Notes: a model not told the origin generated them from the letters alone. 64,000 bases of DNA from Gnetum montanum (GCA_015680685.1 MNCI01026470.1:122366-186365), one strand, 5' to 3'; shown: positions 1 through 11,743, numbered from the stretch's first letter. Made by a program: numbers and translations.

Positions 1-4
1 AAGG

Positions 5-690
5 ATTTATGTCCCGTAGGATCCCAGAGGGACCGTCGAGGTGACCGACCTGCACCACACAAGGCGTAAACTACCTCAAAGGGTGTCACATTTTCACCTG
101 TGTTGGCTAGGGTGCAGAGTGCATTCAAGACTACTATAAAAAGGAAAGGTAAGTTAAATCGCTAATGCAACCATAGACGACTGATCTACATCATACGACG
201 CGTAAACAACCATAGATGGATGTCAAGTCTACGCTAATGCAAGCCAGGGTGTGGAAGGTGTATGAGACTACCGTAAGATGAGAAAATTAACTAGCAACCA
301 AGTAGGTTTTATGTCTCGTAGGATCTCGAAGGGACCGTCGAGGCAACCGGTATGTACCACATGGGATGGGGTACAGAACACAGACAAGACCACCGTAGGA
401 TGGGCTAGCTAGCTAGCAATCAGGCAGGCTTTATGTCTCGTAGGATCCCGGAGGGACCGTCAAGGTAACCTGTCTGTACCATACAAGATGGGGTGCAGAA
501 CACATGCAAGACAACTGTAGAATGAGCTAATTAACTAGTAATCGAAGGCCTTGTGTTCTATAGGGTTTTGGAGGAATTGTCAGGGCGATCGATCTACACC
601 GCACAGAGTACAAACAACCGCAAGAGGGTGTTGCGTTTACGCTCGTGTGCATCAGGGCGCAAAAGGCTCACAGAACTACCGTGACACGCA
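5..690. repeat. Tandem repeat of about 120 bp in the J leader
   Basis: Four copies of a block beginning TTTATGTCTCGTAGGATC and running through GGGACCGTCGAGG start near 5, 308, 429 and 548. The middle two units are 120 bp apart and extend into a shared GGGGT(A/G)CAGAACACA segment. The first copy is followed by unrelated sequence before the second. The copy near 548 is the most diverged. H has only one such block, so the array probably expanded in J's lineage. Confidence 0.8.
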
Positions 691-702
691 GCAAAGGCAC
701 CA

Positions 703-728
703 AAAGGCCTTTCTTCTAGCATAGAAAA
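703..728 (-). promoter_or_regulatory. Primer-binding site remnant of J
   Basis: On the minus strand the sequence is TTTTCTATGCTAGAAGAAAG, which aligns with TTTTCTGGCGCTAGAAGGAG of H, a TGGCGC-type primer site. It lies immediately after the inferred LTR end. The priming tRNA is not identified. Confidence 0.5.
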
Positions 729-1744
729 TTTTAGCAACCGAGAAAATTGGTAGCTAGAAGAATGCTAGGGGTCAGCGGATGCGACAGTTCCAACCCCGTA
801 TCTGTAAGAGGGCAATGCTGGGTGCGTGCAGACATGAGGTGCCCTGAATGGTCTGGTCGATCAGATAGGGACTTACATCGACGTCGATATAGCCTTTTGC
901 AATGTAGATAATGTGAAATGCAAGATAATGCTTAAGGATAAATGAAGCAGAGAAGAAAATGTAAAAATGCGAAAGTAACACGAAATAATGCTTAAAGGTA
1001 AATAAGACAGATTATAATGCAAGAAAACGAGACAGTAAATGAGAGATAAAGTAAAGTATGGTTAGAAATATGCACTACTCCAAAGCTACAAATTTTTCCG
1101 ATCAGGGCAGATACAATCAGCTGCACAGCATGATGGAGTGCAGAAGTCCCAAGAGTAACCAAGGTGTGCCGGAAAAAAAAGGGCTATGCGCTTGGACATG
1201 GACTTCGTGTACAAACAATGTGGGGCTCTACCAAGATGGTAGAATGGAGACGGGGACCTTACGCCAACTGAGAGAGCCTTGTTGTTTACAGTTTTAGACA
1301 GATGACTTTGATATTACAATGCTAGAGAGAGGGGAAATCTTTGTTTCAGAATTTCAAAGTTCCCACTACTTGGAAGCTATTTACTTCAAGAAAGATGTGA
1401 ACTCTTTTGAAATTGCGGACTTTTCCAAATTGTGGGTACTTCTTGAAAATTGCCAACCTGTTATATGCTATTTTCTGGGATATTTATAGGGCTGAAGGTA
1501 AGGGAAAAGGGGCATTTTGAATGCTATGTGCCGTAGGCTTGTGTTGTCTTACTGGCACCACTCGAGTCATCTATGACTGTTGGGCCTACAAGACTGTTGC
1601 GATGCGAACCTGCCATGCAATAACTATGATCCTACCATGTCGTAATCACGTTATCAATGTCTAGAGATGTGTGCCAATGGTCTAATTAGGTGGAGTGCAT
1701 TGATGTTGCACAACCACTTGTATGCCTTGCTGTGCTTTGTGATG

Positions 1745-2170
1745 TAGCCTGCTTGGCGTAGCGGAGCACTTTTTCGCGGGTTTTGCTATATGTCACATTC
1801 TTGCTACACTATGCTACACTACGTAGCGTAGAACCTTGCCTTAGTCATGAAAGCTTTACTGATTTGCAAACCATTCTCCTACGATGTAATTTTTGCAAAC
1901 TTTGTTGACTCTGCCTTTTAAACTTCCTTCTGTCTCTTCCGCAGGATTGCTATGCCTTGCTTCATCGTGTAGCTTAGCGTAGCGTAATAGTAGACATGGA
2001 CCACCACTTCTTGACGAAAAGGGACATCACTTCAAGACTCAAAATTGGGTGAGGGGAGTGGGTAGTGAAGTTGTTGCCATGCTACTCTGTGTGACGTTAC
2101 ATAGCGTAGCACTTCGTTCCACCATCATCTTCTGAAGCTTGCTACGCTACATAGCGTAGCAAGCTTCATG
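1745..2170 (-). promoter_or_regulatory. J promoter word cluster upstream of TATA (AGCGTAGC)
   Basis: Repeated direct and inverted copies of GCGTAGC/GCTACGC occur near 1754, 1802-1832, 1960-1987, 2100-2113 and 2134-2167. On the minus strand they are upstream of CCTATAAATA (1490 to 1481). This has the same architecture as the other LTRs in the window but a different word. Confidence 0.6.
2134..2167. repeat. Perfect inverted repeat, 16-bp arms, 2-bp centre
   Basis: The left arm GAAGCTTGCTACGCTA (2134-2149) is the exact reverse complement of 2152-2167, with CA between. It contains the J promoter word and could extrude as a cruciform. Confidence 0.95.
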
Positions 2171-2421
2171 ACTTAGAAAACTTACCGAAATTTTTCTTGC
2201 ACATCTAGGATGCTGCCGCCAATTCTGCACATTGTTTTTGAGCAAGCTATCGACTATTTAGGCTACTTTGGTGGGTAGGAAGGATGGTATAGAACCTGTC
2301 CATGCTCAAAGTAGAAAATTTGTCAAACTAGCCAGCCTGGACTTAGAACGTTCTTCTCCGGACGAACTGCCATAGTGTTGTGCAGACTACAAGAGCCTGG
2401 TGAAGCAAGGATGACCCTACA

Positions 2422-3803
2422 TTTTTTAGGGTGTTTCATTAGTAACCACTTCTGTAGCTCCCGCGGCATTCTGATGTTGCATGACCACCACAGTGGCCTC
2501 TTCACCAGTTTCTAACTACACCTGGAAAGATGTCGTGCTTCTTGAGATCTGCTGTGACCATCTACTCTCCCCTCCTCCTGTGTGAATGGATACTTTCCCC
2601 TTTGTGCTATCCAACAAAACTGTAGGCTTAAATGGCATCATTGCTAAAACGGAAGAGGTTTGCATCATCACGAGTTCCCCAACTAATCGTCTCAACGATG
2701 GCCCTAAGATGGCTCATCGATGGTCTGTAGTCTTGCAGGGATGGTGGCTGATCCTAGCCTATGCTAGGCCCTACTTCCTATTGTTGGCTGGGACCCGTGG
2801 CTAGAGGTTGACTGGGTCCTGCAAGTTGTGTTGTAGTTGGTCCAGCCATCTGTTCTTTTTCTTTCTCTGGTCCCAGCTCTTTGCCAGTGCTTTTTCTTAG
2901 AGCTGGCACCTTTAGCAATTTAGCATATGAAGTAGTCTAGGCTTTTTGGAGGACTTCATTAGTGTACCCCTGAATATCAGCACGTCAGCAAAGCTTTCTG
3001 ATGAGATAAGGGAAAGGAAGCGCCATCTTCCCTATCTTTCATTCTTCGAACCCCCTCAAGATCTCCATCAAATATAGATGGGGTAGGTTAGCATTAACCT
3101 TTCCCATCAACACAACACATTCTATAGCTGCATACATTGATATTCTTTTCAGGCCCTTTGTGGGGAAGAGGTGATATCTTCCAATTTTGAAGTAAACCCT
3201 CTCTTCCTTCGTCAACTTACCAAATGCTTTGTCTCTTCCATAAGCCTTCTCTAACCAATCCTTTTGCACATCGGGGTCTAAATGGGTGGATAACCAAGCA
3301 ACCTTAGGCCCTATATTTGAAAGGTTTAACACTTCTGAAATGGCCTGCACAAAGAAGTCAACTGTCACACCACAAATATTAATAGTGGTGCCTTGCTCCT
3401 TATTGTGCCAAAACTAGTATGTCTCTCTAAGATACCAAGCACTGCTTTCAGAGAGGATAGGCCATAAGGGAGATCCTTTGAGGTGATCCCTAACGGCCTC
3501 AGGAGTAAACTTTGCAAATGATTCAAAGTTCAATTCCACAATCATTGTAGCGAATGTGAACTTCTCATGGATAGCCTGAACGCACTCTTGGGGCAACGTG
3601 AGTTGTTGTCTCGGTTTAGGCCTAGCAACAACTCCTCCTTATGCCTACCCGAACTGTCCGGTAGGAGGTTTGTCTTGATGAATGCTGAATGATTGCTCCT
3701 CCTATTCTACATGTTGTTCAGAAGGACCTCATCTCCCACCTCTTCAAGATCATTTGCTTCCACCTTGGGCAGGACCTTTCTATTGTCCACATTTCAGGGC
3801 CAT
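2422..3803 (-). pseudogene. ORF2 of G (globular domain; coiled-coil part lost)
   Basis: It starts at an ATG (3803) immediately after a TGTAG splice-acceptor-like sequence; ORF2 of A, B, E and F also starts straight after an AG. Readable parts are 3596-3414 and 3368-3039, with the family core YFKIGRYHLFPTKGLKRIS followed by LMGKVNANLPHLYLMEILR. Then follow a linker and the GEEATVVVMQHQNAAGATEVV segment near 2425-2500, where similarity to F stops at the J junction. The core pattern (hydrophobic-PT, then a stretch like INxxxxI) resembles the plant ATHILA ORF-1 / putative plant transposon protein families. That is a pattern match from memory, not a search result. Several stops and frame breaks make it dead. 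Confidence 0.75.
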
Positions 3804-5725
3804 CTACAATCACACGGGCCAAGCATTAGTAAGGTTGTTTTTGAAATTAATTTATACCTTACTTCTTGCCTTAATTAATGATCTTATGTTATAACGTGTG
3901 ATAGTGCCTGAAAGTTTGTAATAATGAGTCCTGTGACTTAGGTGGTTTCCATTTTAGTTTCCCAATATACCTAAGGGTTAAATGATTTTTAGGCACAATT
4001 ATTCTAAGTGTTAGAGTTAATTACCCTAAATGATGTCCTTTGGGCGATGATAATTTTCAAAAATGTTAGGCACTTTTCGGCAAGTGTCCTTCCCCCACGA
4101 CTAAGCTGAACACTCTGGGTGCAAGCAGGTTCAAATGGAATTAAAATCGGAGTACCAACGAGTGAGAGAGAGTGAGAAAAGCAAGGGTCGCTCAATCACA
4201 AGTTGTAGAGAAAAATTGGAAAAACTCCCCCCGTGTGAATGACAAAATGATGCTAAGTGTTGTGCGGGGTTACCTATTTATAGTTTGCAGCAACGTGATA
4301 TCGCGTATGATACATTGCGTACGTGATATCATGTCGGACACGATATCGCATACGCAATATCATGTCCCTAGTGATATGAGACACCATGAGAATACCAACT
4401 TTTTAAAGGATTTTCTTGAAATTAACGTTGGAAATTGAGAACATTAACTATGATCAAGGGGTTCTAGAGAAATTTCATTAATTTGAAAGGCAGTAGTAAT
4501 GATGATGGTGTGGATTTTATCAATAAAACCTTGGGTGGTTAAGAAATAGGGAATGTAATGATACATGGGAACGTTGAAATTCAAAGGGATCATAGTAGGG
4601 AAGGAAAATCATTTGAAAACTAAGCTAAGGGTAAGAAATTGTGTGTGTGTGAGCTATGTCATAAGTGAAGATTGCAAAAAATTACACAAGTGAGTCCTCC
4701 CCAAAGCATGTTTTAACCTATGATGCCCTTGTGTAATCACACTTAAAGTGTTCGTGGGCACTAGAAGGGTTTGTAATCCAAACTAACTCCACAAAACACA
4801 CACATGTAAATATCACTGGAATGAGATGAGAATTCTATGCTATATGGAACACGAGCTACAATTACACAAATAGTGAGATGAGATGAACTAGAGAAATGGA
4901 TCGTAGAGATTGGTACATGAGGTAACTGACCCAGGGTACAGTGCATCCTACGTGAAAAGCATGATTAAAATGTCATTAACACATCATTCCAAGATCAAGA
5001 CCAAGTCTGTTCCTCTGATTAGTCACACCACATTGTTTCATCCCATGATGAACAACTATGAGAGTACCATAACAACAAGGTGTATGATCACTTGGCATTT
5101 TGTTCAAGGGAGGAGCGATTTTTGTTTTGTGGAACTTTTCTTTTCATTTTTTTCTCTTTCTTTTTTTTTCAACTTACTAAATCTAGCAAAGTTGCCAACC
5201 TTCAGGCATGGGTGCATGTCTTTCTAGTGGGACCCCCTAGAACAGCATTTGATTTTTGAGTGCCCATTTGATTACTCTTACTCCCATTTTCATTAGATCT
5301 GCAAGGATCTTAGTACAACCATGTTGCATGATAACTCTCATAGATGTCACCAAAGAGAATCCGCAAGTCCCCTTGATGTCACACCCTAATCATTCCCTCT
5401 TGGTCCATCCTTCTTCATTCTAGGTACAATGAACATAAAATTAATTTTAAGTTTTAAGAATTCCAAGAATATCACTATACCCCTGAACAGAACCTCTTAT
5501 TTGTAGAGTGGATGAGTGGGTGTAATGGGCTCACTATCTACATAATTTCTCACTCGAGACTTAATAACATAGAACACACCTCAATCAATGATCCACATGA
5601 GTGTTTTATTTATAGATGAAATTACTTAGAAAAACATAAAAAAGACAAAATAGGTAAAACAAAAAGTTGAAAAATGAAAAACTAAAAAAAAAGTTGTAAA
5701 ATTAAAGAAAACTGAAAACCATTTA
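3804..5725 (-). mobile_element. G spacer between gag and ORF2
   Basis: About 1.9 kb without a supportable gene, but conserved with the F spacer (10035-11952). In a 100-bp stretch around 5310-5400 I count four differences from F. It begins with an A/T-rich tract after the gag stop, contains the internal promoter at 4274-4380, and ends with an intron-like leader (4024-3804, AGG/GTAATTA to TGTAG) before the ORF2 start. The small reading frames here are not conserved. Confidence 0.75.
4274..4380 (-). promoter_or_regulatory. Internal promoter of G: GATATC words and TATA box
   Basis: On the minus strand, several GATATCGC/GCGATATC-type words (4290-4380) precede CTATAAATAG (4283-4274). The same word type precedes the TATA box in G's own LTR. 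A leader with a GGGGGAAGGACAC block and an intron-like segment follows, then the ATG of ORF2. Promoter activity is inferred. Confidence 0.6.
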
Positions 5726-7724
5726 TTAATCCTGCTTATTATTAGAATGGGGGATATCCCTCATAGCTAAACGGTTGAGTATGGCAAGGACTAATAAATG
5801 ACGATGGGGGTCCTTGCATCTTGGAAATATTGAAGCCCAATCATACTTACCCCATTGGGTTTCACACACCTGATTATAATAAGCATAGTGGGGCAATTTG
5901 TACGATGTAGTTCCTGAATCACGAGTTGACCCACTATGATGTTTGGGACCATTAGATGGTATAAAAGGATTTGGATGATGCCTCCCATGGTTGTGTTCAC
6001 TAGGCCGTATGGTTGTTGGAGTGTTAGATGGTGGCCTTGATGAAGTAACATGAGGCATCGGGTTCGAAGGTAAGGGTGCACCACAGTGTGGGACTTGTGC
6101 TGAGTTAGAGAATGTAGTGGCCTCAAAATTATGTTGTCCCTTCTTACAGCCATGTTTAAAGAAGGGGCACTTTTGATGTTGCTAAGGTTTCTCACTGTTA
6201 TTGGTAGTATTAGCACAAGTAATGTTTGTGGGTTGTTGTGGTGGTGCAGGCACCTTAGGAACAGTTGGTGGCGATGTGGAAGGAGGGAAAGGATGAGAAT
6301 GTTGAAATTTAGGAGGAGTATAAGGTGCAAAAGGTGGTGGTTGTGTTGGAGGCATGGGTTGATAGTATTGAGGAGAATGGCACTGTGGTGAGATAGAGTA
6401 TGTTGGCCCAATTGGAGAAACAAGATGTTGAACAAGATAGGCGTTTGGGTTCGGATAATACAAAGGGTGTCTCCAATCTAAGGGTGGTCTCCCCCATGAC
6501 TGGGATTGTTGCCACTATGATCGAACATAGTATCTTTGTATGAACTCTAGGTGTAGTGTATTTCCCCAATGCTCATGTAAATGTAACAATATTGGGCATT
6601 GGCCCTTGGGGTGATCGTACAGGCATATGTTGCATTCATACATATGATTGGCAATTGAGCTCTTATTTTCCTTATCCCTTCTTTTCGATTGTCTAATGTT
6701 TTGTCCTGCTTCTTGGGTTTGTCAAAACTCTATCACCAATAATGTTGATAAATTCTCCACACTTTTGATACGTCCACTCCAACATCTTATTGATCTTTGC
6801 CTCAGCTTCTTCTAATGATTATTGTATTGGCAAAGATGGTTCTTTCTCCTTATGATTAGTTGATTCCTCCTTTTTATGATCATGGACCTTTGTTAAGTTG
6901 AGATTTTGGTCCCGTTGATGTTTTTCAACACTCTTCCATCTAGCTAATTCTCCTTCTTTTTTTGCTACCCGCTTGATACGCTCTTGGACTTGATGGATCT
7001 GTAGTTCATATAGTTGACCTTGGACATACATCCCTAAGGTCTCCTTTGTTTCATTACGCAGCCCATCAATGATATGGTACATTAGCCTTTCCTCGGAAAA
7101 CCCATGGTCTGGACAATTGTTTAATAGTGAATAATGCCTTTCTAAGGCCATGTCCAAGGGTTCATGTTATGCTTTTTTCCATCCTTGGATTTGTTTCCTC
7201 AAGGCTGACACTCTGGCATAGGTTTGATATTTTTCATTAAAGACTTCTACCATTGTTGACCAACGTCATATTGAATTTGGTTTTAATGATCTATACCATA
7301 CGTTTTCTTGGTCAACGAGTGTCACAGGGAAGAGCTTAATTTTTTGCCAATCGTTATCAATGTTGTTCCATGTACAGGCATCATAGAAGGCTTGTAAATG
7401 TTGATGCGGATCTAAGTCATAGCCTCCTAAAAATTTAGAAAAGTTGTTTAAATCGAGCCTGGGTAGACAACTCTCTTTATGATGCCTACGTGAGATTCCA
7501 ATAGCCTCATGTATTTACGTTAGGCTTGTAGTGGCCAATAGGGGTTCATCGTCATCAGGTAAGTTATGCTTTCATGCGTTATGATGACGTTGCCTTCATT
7601 AATGTTTATAAGAAACCCCCACTTCAGGTTGTGTACTCCAATCTTCATCGTCATATAGTTCGTTGGTTCTCCAATGAATTTCCTCACCAGATGTGGCATT
7701 ATTATAGTCTTGTAGAAGAGGCAT
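5726..7724 (-). pseudogene. gag: gag of G
   Basis: Structural polyprotein of a Ty3/gypsy element (capsid and nucleocapsid). It can be read almost in one frame from the ATG at 7724. The capsid core contains LQAFYDACTWNNIDNDWQKI, then LFPVTLVDQ and WYRSLKPNSI (about 7400-7250). A helical, charged stretch follows (7157-6819), then the knuckle CNICLYDHPKGQC (6634-6596, CX2CX3HX4C), then a long Pro/His/Tyr-rich tail ending NNKQD. Of about 666 codons only a few are stops, and most fit CAA, CAG or CGA having become TAA, TAG or TGA. It is the best preserved gag of this family in the window. The Q/H/L-rich frame overlapping the tail (6435-5791) is a shadow. Confidence 0.9.
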
Positions 7725-7844
7725 GGTTGTGAAGCTGTGTGTGAATTTGTATGTGACTTTTTGTAATTAATTCTTCTTAAAAGATATATTGTTAATTCCT
7801 ATACAGCGACCTTGTATGATATAACTAATCTAGATAACTAGCAT

Positions 7845-7865
7845 CGTCCTCGGCAATGGTGCTAA
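7845..7865 (-). promoter_or_regulatory. Primer-binding site of G (tRNA-Asp type)
   Basis: Minus strand TTAGCACCATTGCCGAGGAC directly follows the LTR end. Plant tRNA-Asp would prime at TGGCGCCGTTGCCGGGGA. The differences I see are G-to-A changes, as expected from deaminated cytosines on the other strand. Confidence 0.8.
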
Positions 7866-8709
7866 TGATGAGTGGTGAGGTACCCCTACACTCAACCATA
7901 CGAATATGAGCGTTACACGCGTGATCCGATTGAACTCTGCAGATGGACTAGTTGTGGCATCTAGACAGTTAGTCTTAGGTCACAGTTCGCTTTCTTCCCA
8001 CCTGGACTAGTACTATCTTTGTCACATATGGTTTAGCCCAAAGTGAGATGTATGATGGGTTCCTAATCTAATGCTACTCCTGAAGGCAATGGAAAGTAAT
8101 ATTAACTAATCTAGGAGAGAGAGGGTAAGAGAATCTAATCTAGCCTAAGTGCGATGAGCAGCCATTCCTTGATTATTCGTACACATCTTGGACTTCGTGC
8201 ATGACTACCACTGGGATTACCAAGCACAGATCCTAGGTATGCTACTGGGTTACCAAGTAGTCACACTTAAATGCTCGTAATCAAGTCATACTCATTCCAT
8301 GTTTTAACATGAGATAAGGGTGACAGGATATTAACTAGAAAAATAGTAAATAACAATTAATTAAATAAATAAAAAAGTGAATGCTGCAATGATGAAGTAA
8401 TCTTGATCTTTATTTCTAGTCATGTGCATGTCCAAGTACATCACACTCGAATAAAGGATGTCGTACAATTACATTCACCACACTGTGGGCAGACACTGGA
8501 AAATATTCTAACTCTGGAGGGATAAAACTGCCATAGTCTAGCTACAATCTAACTCTAAAACTATGAAATGAGGGAGAGCTGCCTCTTATTTATAAAATTA
8601 GTGATGGGATGCAATATCGCATACGTTATATCGCAGTAAGGACGCGATATCGCATCTGGGCATGCAATATCGCATACGCGATATTACAGTTTCCCCAAAT
8701 GATGTCTCA
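7866..8709 (-). mobile_element. 5' LTR of G
   Basis: Minus-strand LTR of 844 bp running TGAGACATCA (8709) to CCACTCATCA (7866). It shares the family 3' part (GGGGTACCT-CCACTCATCA) with A, B, E and F. TATA box (TATAAATA, minus) at about 8596-8587. Words GATATCGC/GCGATATT lie upstream at 8609-8690. Its paired 3' LTR is not in the window. Confidence 0.85.
8609..8690 (-). promoter_or_regulatory. G LTR promoter word cluster (GATATCGC)
   Basis: Contains an 8-bp-arm inverted repeat AATATCGC-ATAC-GCGATATT at 8666-8685, the 10-bp palindrome GCGATATCGC at 8643-8652 and further partial copies, all just upstream of the minus-strand TATA box. Confidence 0.7.
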
Positions 8710-8714
8710 TAAGG

Positions 8715-10034
8715 CTTCGTGATGAAACAAGAGAGACCCTAGGAATGTATGCCCAAGGGAAACTATATGAATTATGAACCCATCAAGTCTAAGAGCTTGT
8801 TAAGCGGGTAACAAAAGAAGAAGGAGATATGGCTAGATGGGAGAGTGTTGAAAAAAATCAATATGACCAAAATCTCAATTGAACAAAGGTACATGATCAT
8901 AAAAAGGAGAAATCAACCTATCACAAGGGGAAAGAACCACCTTTGCTGGTACAACAATCATTAGAGGCATTCGAGGAAAAGATCAATAAGATGTTGGAAT
9001 GGACATATAAAAAGTTCAGAGAATATCTCGATATTATTAGAGATAGAGTTTTGACAACCCGAGAAGTAGGATGAAACATTAGACAATCGGAAAGAAGGGA
9101 TAAAGAGAATAAGAGCTCAACTACCAATCATACATATGAATGTAACATTTGCCTGTACGATCACCCCAAGGGCCAATGCCCAATATTGTTACATTTATAT
9201 GAGCATTGGGGAAACACGTTACACCCAGATTTCGTACAGAGATACTGTGTTCAATCATAGTGGCAACAATCCCAGTCATGGGGGAAGCCACCCCTAAACT
9301 AGAGATACCCTTCATATCATTTGAACCCAAACGCTTATCTAGTTCAACATCTTATTTCCCCAACCGGGTCAACATACTCTATCTCACCACATTACCATTC
9401 TCCTGATCATTATCAGCCCATGTCCTCAACACAACCACTACCTTATGCACCTTACACTTCTCCTAATTTTTAACATTCTCATCCTTTCCCTCCTTCTACA
9501 TCACCACCAACTGTTCCTAAGGTGTCTACACCATAGCAACAACTCCCGAACGCTACTTATGCTACAATTGCTAATGGCAGTGAGAGATCTTAGTAACATC
9601 AAAGGCGTTCCTTCTTTAGAAATGATCCTAGGAAGGGACAACACAATTCCAAGGCCACGACATCCTTCAACTCAACACAAGTCCAACCCTATGGTGCACC
9701 CTTATCTTTGAATCCAATGCCTCATGTTACTTCATCAGGGCCACCAATTAACACTCCAACAGCCATACAGTCCAATGAACACAGCCATGGAGGGCAACAT
9801 CCCGATCCTTGCATACTATCTTATGGTCTCAATTATCATAGTGGGTCAAATCGTTATCCGAAAACTACATCTTATAAAGTACCCCACTATGCTTACTACA
9901 ATCAAGTGTGTGAACCCCAATGGGGTAGGTATGACCAAGTTTCAATACTTCCAACATGCAAGGATCCTCATCTTTCAACTATTAATCCTTGCCATGCTCA
10001 AATGTTTAGTTATGGGGGATACCCCTCATTCTAA
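8715..10034 (+). pseudogene. gag: gag of F (5' truncated)
   Basis: Begins inside the capsid-to-nucleocapsid linker: RDETRETLGMYAQGKLYEL corresponds to RNETKETLGMYVQGQLYEL of G. A charged helical stretch, the knuckle CNICLYDHPKGQC at 9141-9179, and a Pro/His/Tyr-rich C-terminus (9400-10034, ending YGGYPSF) follow. There are several stops and at least one frame change. The capsid half is absent because G was inserted there. The tail from 9708 onward is open in one frame. Confidence 0.85.
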
Positions 10035-11424
10035 TACCAAGCAGGATTAATAACTACTTTTCATTTTCTTTAATTTTATAACTTTTTGTTTTCTAGTTTT
10101 TTTTTTCATTTTTCAAATTTCTTGTTTTATCTTTTTGTCTTTTTATCTTTTTACGCTTTTATAAGTAATTTTGTCTATGAATAAAACACTCATGTGGCTC
10201 GTTGGTTGATGTGTGTTCTATGTTATCGAGTCTCAAACGATCAATTATGTGGATAGTGAGCCCACTACACCCACTCATCCATTCTACAAATAAGAGGTTC
10301 TATTTGAGGGTAGAGTGATATTCTTAACATTCTTAAAACTTAAAATTAATTTTGTGTTCATTGTACCCAAAATGAAGAAGGATGGACCAAGAGGGAATGA
10401 TTAGGGTGTGACATCAAGGGGACTTGCAGATTCTCTTTCGTGACATCTATGGGAGTTATCATGCAACGTGGTTGTACTAAGATCCTTGTAGATCTAATGA
10501 AAAATGGGAGTAAGAGTAATCAAAAGGCACTCAAAAATCCAACGCTATTCTAGGGGGTTCCATTGGAAAGACATGCATCCATGCCTGAAGGTTGGCAACT
10601 TCTCTGGATTCAGTATGAAAAAAAAAAAGAAAAAAAAATAAGAAAGAGAAAAAAACAAAGGAAGTGCCACGAAAAAAAATCACTCCTTCCTTGAACAAAA
10701 TGCCAAGTGATTGTACACCTTGTTGTTTTGGTACTCTCATAAGCGCTCATCATGGGATGAAATAATGTGGTGTCACTGATTAGAGGAATGGACTTGGTCC
10801 TGATCTTGGAATGATAGGTTAATGACACCTTAATCATGCATTACATGCAGGATTCACTGTGCTCTGGGTCAGTTACCTCATGTCCCAATCTCTTTGATCC
10901 CTTCTACAGTTCATCTCATCTCACTATTTGTGTAATTGTAACTCGTGTCATGTGTAAAATAGAATTCTTACCTCATGTTGGTGATATTTACATGTGTGTA
11001 GTTTGTGGAATCAGTGTGGATTACATTTAACCCTTCTAGTGCCCACGAACACTTTTCAATGTGGTTACAGAAGGGCATTATAGGTTGGAACCTACTTTGG
11101 GGAGGATCCACTTGTGTAATTTCTTGTAATTTTCACTTATGACACAGCTCACACACACCATTTCTTACTCTCAACCTATTTTTCATACATTCTTTCCCTA
11201 CTATTACCCCTCTAAATTCCAACATTCCTATATACTATTACATAGCCTTTTTCTCCCATCCAAGGTCTTTCTTAATAAATTCCACATCATCATAATTATT
11301 TATGCCTTTTGAACTAATTAAATTACCCTATAACCTCTTAACAATAGCCTACATGTCCTTAATTTCCATTTTTTTAATTCCAAAAATACCTTAAAAATTC
11401 GGTATCTTTCATTGTGCCCAATAT

Positions 11425-11492
11425 CACTAGGGTCGCGATATCACGTACATGATGTATCGTATGTGATATCGCATCCCTATAACCTATATATA
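11425..11492 (+). promoter_or_regulatory. Internal promoter of F: GATATC words and TATA box
   Basis: GCGATATCACGTAC, GTATGTGATATCGC and related words occupy 11430-11474, followed by TATATATA at 11485-11492. The layout matches the G internal promoter. The LTR of F carries the same word (seen in the flipped piece at 15297-15320). Confidence 0.6.
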
Positions 11493-11743
11493 CATAACCC
11501 CCTGCAACACTTAGCATCATTTTCAACCATTCATGCAAGGGAGTTTTTCGAATTGTTTCTCTACGACTTGTGATTGTGCAACCCTTGCTTTCATACCTAT
11601 ATCTTGCTCGCTGGTGCTTCGATTTTCATTCCATTTGAACCTGCTTGAACCCGGAGTGTTCAGCTTAGTCATGGGGGAGGGACACACGCCAAATACCACA
11701 TAAATTTTTTGAATTTTTCATCACCCAAAGGAAATTATCAAGG

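Larger units (their letters stand above)
1..729 (-). mobile_element. Element J, untranslated leader just inside its 5' LTR (partial)
   Basis: Reading on the minus strand from 729 to 1, this is the internal region after the LTR of element J. It has no long reading frame. It holds tandem copies of a block whose single-copy relative lies at about 63275-63345 in the leader of H: both share a GTGTAGATCG-TC segment followed by an ATTCCT segment. Gag of J would lie beyond the left edge. The assignment rests on leader and LTR homology to H; the gag itself is not seen. Confidence 0.6.
730..2421 (-). mobile_element. LTR of element J (minus strand)
   Basis: Minus-strand LTR that begins TGTAGGG at 2421, exactly where the coding homology of G's ORF2 stops. 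It ends next to the primer-site remnant. The downstream part aligns with the LTR of H: a TCTGATCGAC-AGACC-TTCAGGGCACC segment at about 830-880 matches 63013-63045 of H. A TATA box sits at 1481-1490 on the minus strand, with a field of AGCGTAGC words upstream at 1745-2170. The length of about 1.7 kb is close to the 1.9 kb of H. The start is inferred from the break in G plus the shared TGTAGGG; the LTR identity is well supported by H. Confidence 0.65.
2422..8709 (-). mobile_element. Element G: pol-less Athila-type LTR retrotransposon (minus, 3' truncated)
   Basis: Minus-strand element. The order from high to low coordinates is 5' LTR (8709-7866), primer site, gag (7724-5726), spacer with internal promoter (5725-3804), and ORF2 (3803-2422), which is broken by the LTR of J. 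There is no protease, RT, RNase H or integrase between gag and the spacer. G appears to have landed in F's gag, because F's coding similarity starts right after 8709. The second half of F's gag and G's own 3' LTR are not in the window. Confidence 0.85.

Noticed and set aside
5-690. Regularly spaced repeats considered as a CRISPR array.
   Set aside because: Units are about 120 bp, adjacent without unique spacers, in a plant retrotransposon leader.
1058-1297. A 79-codon plus frame considered as a small gene.
   Set aside because: It lies in the LTR of J, antisense to the LTR's transcription, with no conserved motif.
4910-5227. Plus-strand frame of 105 codons with a Phe-rich stretch, and its twin on the minus strand near 10610-10837.
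   Set aside because: Both lie in the noncoding spacer of G and F, at poly-T/poly-A runs. The spacer is conserved as DNA, but these frames are absent from A and B.
5791-6435. A 214-codon open frame on the minus strand, the longest single ORF in the window.
   Set aside because: It overlaps the gag tail of G in another frame, is Leu/His/Gln rich, and is not conserved in A or E. The gag frame carries the knuckle and matches its sisters.
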